From: Bryobacteraceae bacterium
Lineage (GTDB): Bacteria > Acidobacteriota > Terriglobia > Bryobacterales > Bryobacteraceae
Length of the DNA: 5,039 nucleotides
Reading direction: 5' to 3'
NCBI GenBank assembly: GCA_019686145.1
Contig: JADGHK010000235.1
Coordinates: forward strand, 1-5,039
Made by a program: the position numbers and the translations under genes
Shown: positions 1 to 5,039 of the stretch, one piece after another
Numbering within the stretch: position 1 is the stretch's first letter
Layout: every line of letters starts with the position of its first letter
The notes under the pieces: generated by a model
What the model was told of the DNA's origin: nothing
The model's database searches: none
The model's input: the letters and a program-made list of their open reading frames with translations, nothing else

Positions 1-1262
1 TCGTAGAGTTCGTTCGGACCCTCGCCGTTGTTCCGCAGGACCAGCTTGTACCGGGCGTCGCGAGCCATTTCTGTATTTCGGAAATGGCCAAAGACGGTAG
101 TCCTCCAAGGCTGGTTCTTTGGCAGCGGGCTGTTTGTGGCAAGCGGCAGGAAACTGCGACCGCAGAGGTTTCGGTCTGGCACAGGGATATCCACGGCATC
201 ACAAAGCGTCGGCAGGACATCATAGAAGCTGACGAGTTCCGGGCGCGTCGCTTCGATCGGAATCTTCCCCGGCCAGCTCAGAATCATTGGGACCTTCACG
301 GACTCCTCATACATGTTGATCGGGTCGGAAGCCAGGCCCTTGCTCCACAGTCCATGACGTCCCAACAGATATCCGTTGTCGCCGGTAAAGACGATCAGCG
401 TGTTCTCCCACAGCCCTTTCGCTCGCAGCTTCGAAAGCAGCACCGGAATCTGGTCGTCGAGCGCTGTGACCGATGCGGCGCACTTCCGCAGGTTGCCCAC
501 GATATCCTTCAGCATCTCCTTTTCGCGCAGCGCGTTCGGGGCTGGCTTCTCGTAGCCGAAGCTCTCGAAGGTAGCGTTGGCGTACATGTCGTAGTATTTC
601 TGCGGATGTCCGTCGTAGGGCGTGTGAGGATTGAGGTAACTCACGACAAGGAAAAACGGCTTGTCACTGCTCTGCTGGTCCAGGAACTCGACCGCGCGCT
701 TTGTCATCAACTCGGTCAGGTAGCCGGTCTCCTTGACCGGCTTGCCGTTCAGATTCATCTCCGGGTCGGTGTATGAGCGGGACCCGCCGGTCATCGTGTA
801 GGTGTAGGTGTAGCCGTGGCCGGGGTTGGAATCATTGCCCATGTGCCACTTGCCAACATAGCCGCAGTTGTAGCCCGCCTGAGCCAGGAGATCTGAAATC
901 ATCACCTCGTTCTGGAAAGACGGCGGGGGTTCCTGCTGTCCCTGAGGAGGCGACGCAATAGGACGCGGCGTGAGGAAATCATGAATGCCATGCTGCCGTG
1001 GGGTCCGGCCAGTGAACAGAGTAGCCCGGCTCGGGGAGCAGATCGGCGAGCAGACATAGGCGTTTAAGAATCGGGTCCCAAGCCGCGCCAGACCATCGAT
1101 ATTCGGCGTGCGAATCTCCTTATTGCCGTAGCAGCCGACCATCCAGGCCGCCAGGTCGTCCGCAAGGATCACCACGATATTGGGGCGCTGTGTCGACCGG
1201 CGCTGCGCCAACAGCGGAGCCGCCGTGGAGGATATGAGGAAACTGCGGCGTGTCACAGACAT
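1..1262 (-). CDS. Tat-exported formylglycine-dependent sulfatase (C-terminus cut by window edge)
   Basis: This gene encodes a type I (alkaline-phosphatase fold) sulfatase that hydrolyses a sulfate ester; the substrate cannot be read from sequence. The frame is open for 420 codons from the ATG at 1262 to the window edge. Residues 4-9 (TRRSFL) followed by a short apolar stretch to about residue 20 form a twin-arginine signal, so the protein should be exported folded. Cys75 in CSPSRATLFTG fits sulfatase signature 1 and should be converted to formylglycine in the cytoplasm before Tat export. Other expected active-site residues are present: Asp35-Asp36, Arg79, Lys138 and His140 (GKWH), His213 (NPHTPY), Asp295-Asn296 (TGDNG), and His303/Lys308 (RHGLWSK). 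The last visible residues (NELY) look like the usual ELYDL segment, so roughly 30-80 residues are probably missing. It lies 44 bases after the permease gene on the same strand. Class is near certain; substrate is unknown. Confidence 0.96.
   Translation of the reverse strand, partial: MSVTRRSFLISSTAAPLLAQRRSTQRPNIVVILADDLAAWMVGCYGNKEIRTPNIDGLARLGTRFLNAYVCSPICSPSRATLFTGRTPRQHGIHDFLTPRPIASPPQGQQEPPPSFQNEVMISDLLAQAGYNCGYVGKWHMGNDSNPGHGYTYTYTMTGGSRSYTDPEMNLNGKPVKETGYLTELMTKRAVEFLDQQSSDKPFFLVVSYLNPHTPYDGHPQKYYDMYANATFESFGYEKPAPNALREKEMLKDIVGNLRKCAASVTALDDQIPVLLSKLRAKGLWENTLIVFTGDNGYLLGRHGLWSKGLASDPINMYEESVKVPMILSWPGKIPIEATRPELVSFYDVLPTLCDAVDIPVPDRNLCGRSFLPLATNSPLPKNQPWRTTVFGHFRNTEMARDARYKLVLRNNGEGPNELY
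796..813. repeat. Three exact tandem copies of GTGTAG inside the sulfatase gene
   Basis: The plus strand reads GTGTAG three times without interruption. On the coding strand it encodes Tyr-Thr repeated three times (sulfatase residues 151-156). The unit is six bases, so gain or loss of a copy would keep the reading frame. Confidence 0.9.
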
Positions 1263-1269
1263 GAGCAAA

Positions 1270-1273
1270 CCTT
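1270..1273 (-). promoter_or_regulatory. Shine-Dalgarno-like site for the sulfatase
   Basis: On the minus strand AAGG lies 7 bases before the sulfatase ATG at 1262, within AGAAGGTTAAGG; a second AGAAGG copy is 13 bases away. This supports 1262 as the start, as does the Tat motif that begins immediately after it. Confidence 0.6.
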
Positions 1274-1306
1274 AACCTTCTAAGGATATCAGTGCGCAGG
1301 AAAAGC

Positions 1307-2125
1307 TCACAGGACGTCGGCGAAACCGCTCTTCAAATGCTTGAATACAACCGCGCCCAGCAGAAAAGCCCCGGCGGCGTACAAAGCCAGTATCGCCAGT
1401 TCTTCCAGATCCGGCACGCGGTTTGACAAGATCCGCTCCCGGTAGCCGCGGACGACATAAGCCAGCGGGTTGGCGGTAATCAGGAAACGGAGGTTTTCCG
1501 GAAACCTGGATTCGTCGATAAAAATCGGCGTCAGCCAAAACCATCCGGTCAGAAGGACGACAACGACCTGAGCGGTGTCTCTTAAATAGACCTGGAGCGC
1601 CGCGAAGATCCAGCCCACGCCGATGGCAAAGAGCCCGAGCAGAGCCGTGTAAAGCGGGAGCAGCAATACCATCGTGCTCACAGTGTGCAGAACCACAGCC
1701 ACCATGGCGATCACGAGGCACAGCGCGATGAGATGACTCACAAGCGAGGACAGGAAAATCGAGACCGGGACCAGCTCAGAGGGAAAAATCGTCTTCGTAA
1801 TCAGGTTGGCGTTATCAATTAACGAATTCGCCGACCGCTGGACGGTCTCCTGAAACAGCATCCACGGAAGGTACCCGCAGAAGAGAAAGAGCGTGTAATT
1901 CTGAGTCACCGCGTCGGGCGGCGGGGGCACCTTGAGACACCATTGAAAGACGAACGTCCAGCTCAGCAGGAGCACCAGAGGATGGATGAGGCTCCAGAGC
2001 CAGCCGGCCGCGGATCCGACAAAACGCTGTTCGAAGTCGCGCCGGACCATCTGGTACAGCAGGCTGTGCCGCGTTACGAGCGTCCGCAGAAAGCTGTCGC
2101 CGGCCGCCGCCATCGTAGAGTTCAT
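1307..2125 (-). CDS. ABC-2 type polysaccharide/polyol-phosphate exporter, permease subunit (Wzm/KpsM/TagG-like)
   Basis: This is an inner-membrane permease of the ABC-2 family that moves lipid-linked or free polysaccharide outward when paired with an ATPase of the Wzt/KpsT/TagH type. From the ATG at 2125 it has 272 residues, the usual size for this family. A basic amphipathic N-terminus (about 12-36, including RRDFEQRF) precedes roughly six membrane segments near 43-65, 76-97, 119-146, 152-178, 186-203 and 243-262. Family hallmarks are the RRDF...GSAAGWLWSLIHPL segment, YLRD at 180-183 followed by a WFWLTPIF helix, and NPLAYVVRGYR at 219-229. An in-frame TTG at 2167 would add 14 residues and overlap the upstream peptidase gene by 17 bases; I prefer the ATG at 2125 because GGGGGA sits 4 bases ahead of it. 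It follows the peptidase by 25 bases and precedes the sulfatase by 44. No ATPase gene is adjacent, and the exported substrate is unknown. Confidence 0.92.
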   Translation of the reverse strand: MNSTMAAAGDSFLRTLVTRHSLLYQMVRRDFEQRFVGSAAGWLWSLIHPLVLLLSWTFVFQWCLKVPPPPDAVTQNYTLFLFCGYLPWMLFQETVQRSANSLIDNANLITKTIFPSELVPVSIFLSSLVSHLIALCLVIAMVAVVLHTVSTMVLLLPLYTALLGLFAIGVGWIFAALQVYLRDTAQVVVVLLTGWFWLTPIFIDESRFPENLRFLITANPLAYVVRGYRERILSNRVPDLEELAILALYAAGAFLLGAVVFKHLKSGFADVL

Positions 2126-2129
2126 CGAA

Positions 2130-2135
2130 TCCCCC
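2130..2135 (-). promoter_or_regulatory. Shine-Dalgarno-like site deciding the permease start
   Basis: The minus strand reads GGGGGA then TTCG directly before the ATG at 2125. This purine run is the better-spaced candidate; the upstream TTG at 2167 has GAAGG only 3 bases ahead of it, and the ATG at 2113 has no such site. Confidence 0.45.
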
Positions 2136-2150
2136 GTTCGCACCGTCGCA

Positions 2151-4217
2151 TCACTCTGTGATCCCAAAAACCTTCAACAGGAAAGCGTATTCAAAGGCGG
2201 TCTCCTTCATGCGCTCGTAGCGTCCGGACGCGCCGAAGTGCCCCGCCCCCATATTCGTTTTTAGCAGCAGGAGCGTGTTGTCGCGCTTCAGGGTTCGCAT
2301 CTTCGCCGTCCACTTGGCCGGCTCCCAATACGACACCCTGGGATCGTTGAGACCGGCGGTGACCAGAATGTGAGGATACGCGCGCTCGGTCAGGTTATCG
2401 TACGGGGAGTAAGACCGCATGTAGGCGTAATATTCGGGGTCCAGGGGGTTGCCCCACTCCTCGTACTCGCCGACGGTGAGCGGCAGCGTCGGATCGAGCA
2501 TCGTGTTGATGATGTCGACGAAGGGCACCTTGGCGATGATCGCGTGAAAAAGATCGGGCCGAAAATTCAGGACGGCGCCCATCAGGAGCCCACCCGCACT
2601 CCCGCCCATCGCGGCGAGGCGCTCTGGAGAGGTGTACTGCTCACAGATCAGGTGCTCGGCGCAAGCGATGAAATCGGTAAAGGTATTCTTCTTGCGCAGC
2701 ATCTTGCCATCGTCATGCCATGGCTTACCCAGTTCCGACCCGCCCCTGATGTGAGCGATGGCGTATACAAACCCACGATCGAGCAGGCTTAACCGGTCGG
2801 AGGAGAAGGAAGGATCGATGCTATGGCCGTACGCTCCGTATCCGTAGAGCAGCGTCGGGTTCCGCCCGTTCTTCACCAAACCCGCGCGGTACACGAGCGA
2901 GATCGGAACCTGAACTCCGTCTGGCGCTGTCGCATAGAGCCGTTCTGAGCGATACTGACTGGGATCGTAGCCGCCCAGTACAGGCGTCCGCTTCTTGAGC
3001 TCCATGGTCCGGGCGGTCATGTCATAGTCAAAGACCGAATCCGGAGTGACAAGCGAGCTGTAAGTGAACCGTAGCAGCCTTGTATCGAATTCGTAATTGC
3101 TCGTCGGGAAGACGGTGTAGGTCGGCTCGGGAAAGTCGACGTAGTGGCTGGACCCGTCCTGCAGCGAATCAATCCGAATGCGCCGCAGCCCCTGATGCCG
3201 TTCCACGATCGCTAAGTGGTCCCTGAACGCGTCTACGCTTTCGAGAAGCACATCCGGCCGGTGTCGGATGACCTCCTGCCAGGCATCCGGCGAGGGATTT
3301 GAAACCGGCGTGCGAACCAGGCGGAAGTTCCGTCCGGTGTCGTTGATCCGCAAATAGAACCAGTCGCTGTGATGCTCTACGTCGTACTCAATATCGTGCC
3401 TGCGCGCCAATAAAGTTTGAAACGCACCCTCCGGGTTGTCCGCCCGCAGGTACCTGATTTCGGTGGTTGTCGCGCTATCGAGGACAAGGAACAGGTAGTC
3501 TCGACTCCGGCTCTTGCCGATGTTCAGAGTGAATGCCTCGTCCGGCTCGTGGTAGACGAGCTTGTCCTCCTCGGCTGGAGTGCCGAGCCGGTGGCGAAAG
3601 ACCTGGAAGGGCCGCTTTGTAGAAGGCTCGACGACGTTATAGAAGATTGTTTCGTTGTCGTTCGCCCACTCGACTGAGTAGTACGTGTTGAATATCCGGT
3701 CGGCCAGCAACTCTCCGGTGTCAAGATTTTTGATGAAAAGCGTGTATGTCTCATCGCCCACCGTGTCGATGGAATAGGCCAGCAGGCGATGGTTCGGGCT
3801 CACTTCGAAAACTCCGAGACGGAAGTACGCATGGCCATCAGCGAGGAGATTCGAATCGAGGAGCACTTCTTCCGGAGCATCGACAGAGCCCTTTTTCCGG
3901 CAGGAGATGCTGTACTCCTTTCCCTGTTCGGTCCTGGTGTAGTAGTAATAGTCTCCGATCTTCGCGGGAACCGAGGTGTCTGTCTCCTGGATGCGGCCGA
4001 CAATCTCCCTGTAAAGTTTCTCGCGCAGTCCTTCTACGCTGCGCATTTGCTCTTCGGTGTAGCGATTTTCAGCCTCCAGATAGGCGATCACCTCAGGATT
4101 CTTCCTGTCCCTCAGCCAGAAATAATCGTCAATTCGCACGTCTCCGTGGAGTTCCAGGCGCTTCGGCTCCTTGCGGGCCATTGGAGGGGCGGCAGGAGTG
4201 CGCAGAGTCACATTCAT
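2151..4217 (-). CDS. ptrB: Oligopeptidase B (protease II), S9A serine peptidase
   Basis: This gene encodes a 688-residue serine oligopeptidase expected to cleave short peptides after Arg or Lys in the cytoplasm; no signal peptide is seen. Length matches the family. The order is an N-terminal segment of the catalytic domain (about 1-78, with the family's HGDVRIDDYFWLRD), a seven-bladed propeller region (about 79-410) that limits substrate size, and an alpha/beta-hydrolase domain (about 411-688). The triad is complete: Ser540 in GGSAGG, Asp625 in GLNDPRVSYWEPAKW, His660 in GAGHFGASGR. Glu584 and Glu586 in GEYEEWGNP match the acidic pair that gives oligopeptidase B its P1 Arg/Lys preference and separates it from prolyl oligopeptidase. 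Asp468 matches one S2-subsite acid, but the second is Ser470. The start at 4217 lacks a clear ribosome binding site, and so does the alternative Met13 at 4181, so the first 12 residues are uncertain. It is first in the minus-strand run, divergent from the PAS-GAF gene. Confidence 0.97.
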   Translation of the reverse strand: MNVTLRTPAAPPMARKEPKRLELHGDVRIDDYFWLRDRKNPEVIAYLEAENRYTEEQMRSVEGLREKLYREIVGRIQETDTSVPAKIGDYYYYTRTEQGKEYSISCRKKGSVDAPEEVLLDSNLLADGHAYFRLGVFEVSPNHRLLAYSIDTVGDETYTLFIKNLDTGELLADRIFNTYYSVEWANDNETIFYNVVEPSTKRPFQVFRHRLGTPAEEDKLVYHEPDEAFTLNIGKSRSRDYLFLVLDSATTTEIRYLRADNPEGAFQTLLARRHDIEYDVEHHSDWFYLRINDTGRNFRLVRTPVSNPSPDAWQEVIRHRPDVLLESVDAFRDHLAIVERHQGLRRIRIDSLQDGSSHYVDFPEPTYTVFPTSNYEFDTRLLRFTYSSLVTPDSVFDYDMTARTMELKKRTPVLGGYDPSQYRSERLYATAPDGVQVPISLVYRAGLVKNGRNPTLLYGYGAYGHSIDPSFSSDRLSLLDRGFVYAIAHIRGGSELGKPWHDDGKMLRKKNTFTDFIACAEHLICEQYTSPERLAAMGGSAGGLLMGAVLNFRPDLFHAIIAKVPFVDIINTMLDPTLPLTVGEYEEWGNPLDPEYYAYMRSYSPYDNLTERAYPHILVTAGLNDPRVSYWEPAKWTAKMRTLKRDNTLLLLKTNMGAGHFGASGRYERMKETAFEYAFLLKVFGITE

Positions 4218-4434
4218 AGAAACAAGAACAATCTTCAGAGATTTGTTGAGGCGGTCAGCACAAGCTCTCTCTTGATCGTAGCAAAACAGCAGCTTAACGC
4301 TTTCTAAAGGAAATCGAACTATCCGTAACGGCGTCTAAATACTCGGAGGGTCTCGCCTCGGGCAGGCGCTTGAGCGTGCTGGCGAGGGCTTTCCTGGAAA
4401 CGGAAAACAAAAAGAACTGTGTTGGTTCAATGCG
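4218..4434. promoter_or_regulatory. Divergent intergenic region between ptrB and the PAS-GAF gene
   Basis: This 217-base stretch separates two diverging starts and must hold the promoters for both unless one is transcribed from elsewhere. I found no convincing -35/-10 pair in either direction; TAAATA at 4336-4341 is a possible -10 for the plus strand but has no good -35. There is no Shine-Dalgarno site at normal distance from either start. Several short inverted repeats occur (4323-4331 and 4352-4386). No RNA gene or coding sequence is supported here. The call rests on gene layout alone. Confidence 0.5.
4352..4386. repeat. Overlapping short inverted repeats upstream of the PAS-GAF gene
   Basis: CGCCT at 4354-4358 and AGGCG at 4364-4368 can form a 5-bp stem with a 5-base loop. 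CTCGCC at 4352-4357 can instead pair with GGCGAG at 4381-4386, and CGCT-TG-AGCG lies at 4367-4376. The first two pairings exclude each other. They end 48 bases before the ATG at 4435. In GC-rich DNA such short arms arise by chance, so function is doubtful. Confidence 0.25.
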
Positions 4435-5039
4435 ATGACCTCAGAGCTCACAAACGAACTGGCCCAGGCCCAGAGGCGGGTCAAAGAACTCGAGGAGGCC
4501 CTTGAACGCGAGCGGTCGAAGCACCGCAGTGATGATGGAAGCCGCCTCCGGGAAGTAACGACCGAAACGCAGGAGTTCGCGCTGATCCTGCTCGACCGTG
4601 AGGGCAAGATTCAGGGCTGGAGCCGCGGCGCCGAAAAGCTGCACGGCTACGCGGCTGCGGAGATGATCGGCCAGCCCGTGGCAGTTCTTTACACGGAGGA
4701 GGAGAGGCGGAACCACCAGCCACAGAAGGAACTGGAGCAAGCGCAAAAGGAGGGCCGCTTCGTCGGCCGCAACTGGCTTTTACGGAAGAAGGCGAAGCCA
4801 TTTTGCGCCGAATCCGTCACAGTTCCAATGTTCGATGCGGCCGGGAACCTTGCCGGGTTATCCAGACTCACCTACGACGTAACCGGAAAACCCGGCGCAG
4901 AAAGCCAGCTCCGAAGCCGCGTTGCCGAGCAGACAGCCATAGCCGATCTCGCAGTACTGGCGCTCAGCGCCGGGCCAGCCGCGCAATGGATGCAGGCGGC
5001 CTGCAACCGCTTGAAGGAGACGCTCGGCGTAGATTTAGC
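4435..5039 (+). CDS. PAS-GAF sensor/signalling protein (C-terminus cut by window edge)
   Basis: The frame is open for 201 codons from the ATG at 4435 to the window edge. Residues 5-40 (LTNELAQAQRRVKELEEALE and on) are charged with heptad spacing, suggesting a coiled coil. Residues about 45-150 form a PAS domain: FALILLDREGKIQGW, then GAEKLHGYAAAEMIGQP, a variable helix region, WLLRKKAKPFCAESVTVP, and the closing GNLAGLSRLTYDVT. From about residue 164 a GAF domain begins (ADLAVLAL...ACNRLKETLGVDL). No membrane segment is seen, so this part is probably cytoplasmic. Such architectures usually lead into a histidine kinase, but a PP2C-type phosphatase or diguanylate cyclase is possible; the output domain is off the window. 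The PAS ligand is not predictable. An in-frame TAA at 4336 and no other ATG, GTG or TTG between it and 4435 fix the start, although no ribosome binding site is evident. Its position divergent from ptrB does not by itself show a regulatory link. Confidence 0.88.
   Translation, partial: MTSELTNELAQAQRRVKELEEALERERSKHRSDDGSRLREVTTETQEFALILLDREGKIQGWSRGAEKLHGYAAAEMIGQPVAVLYTEEERRNHQPQKELEQAQKEGRFVGRNWLLRKKAKPFCAESVTVPMFDAAGNLAGLSRLTYDVTGKPGAESQLRSRVAEQTAIADLAVLALSAGPAAQWMQAACNRLKETLGVDL

Noticed and set aside
84..776. A 230-codon plus-strand open frame opposite the sulfatase
   Set aside because: Its translation shows no recognisable domain, while the minus strand carries every sulfatase motif through the same bases; long antisense frames are common in GC-rich coding DNA.
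1272..1721. A 149-codon minus-strand frame overlapping the permease in another frame
   Set aside because: The translation is rich in Arg, Gly and Ala with no motif, whereas the overlapping frame encodes clear membrane segments and family motifs.
1..2124. An 11-base match, TCGTAGAGTTC, at 1-11 and 2114-2124
   Set aside because: Both copies lie in coding DNA of unrelated genes with no flanking similarity; a direct repeat this short is expected by chance.
2126..2167. Translational coupling of the permease by a 17-base overlap with ptrB through a TTG start at 2167
   Set aside because: The TTG has only a 3-base spacer from GAAGG, and the ATG at 2125 has a better-placed purine run and gives a normal family length.
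4274..4302. Possible sigma-70 promoter (TTGATC, 17 bases, TAACGC) on the plus strand
   Set aside because: The -10 element matches the consensus poorly, and the downstream leader to 4435 would be long; not strong enough to annotate.
3746..4307. Plus-strand open frames (3746-4219 and 3789-4307) opposite the start of ptrB
   Set aside because: They lie antisense to the conserved N-terminus and propeller of oligopeptidase B and have no domain-like composition.
4335..4871. Several minus-strand frames opposite the PAS-GAF gene
   Set aside because: Their translations are Ser/Arg/Pro-rich and mutually overlapping in different frames; the plus strand has a continuous PAS-GAF reading.

Overview
This window holds four genes. 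Three on the minus strand read leftward from about 4217 to the left edge, and one on the plus strand diverges from them and runs off the right edge. Minus-strand order in transcription direction is: an oligopeptidase B (S9A prolyl-oligopeptidase family), an ABC-2 type polysaccharide-export permease, and a Tat-exported formylglycine sulfatase whose C-terminus lies beyond position 1. The plus-strand gene starts at 4435 and encodes the N-terminal coiled coil, a PAS domain and the start of a GAF domain of a signalling protein whose output domain is outside the window.

The organism looks like a moderately high-GC Gram-negative bacterium. The sulfatase N-terminus (a TRRSFL twin-arginine motif followed by a short STAAPLLA stretch) resembles the Tat-sulfatases common in Acidobacteriota of the Solibacter/Bryobacter type. 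That is an inference from remembered sequence style, not a database result; Planctomycetota or other sulfatase-rich groups are not excluded.

Layout: 1-1262 sulfatase (minus, partial); 1263-1306 a 44-base gap with a Shine-Dalgarno-like site; 1307-2125 permease (minus); 2126-2150 a 25-base gap; 2151-4217 oligopeptidase B (minus, complete); 4218-4434 divergent intergenic region; 4435-5039 PAS-GAF protein (plus, partial). The short gaps allow the three minus-strand genes to be one transcription unit, but nothing in their functions requires it. The peptidase is expected in the cytoplasm, the permease in the inner membrane and the sulfatase in the periplasm. No ATPase partner for the permease is visible.

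I saw no RNA gene, insertion sequence, CRISPR array, phage gene or convincing new system. The few points worth a second look are the altered S2 subsite in the peptidase, the permease without an ATPase beside it, and competing short inverted repeats upstream of the PAS-GAF gene.
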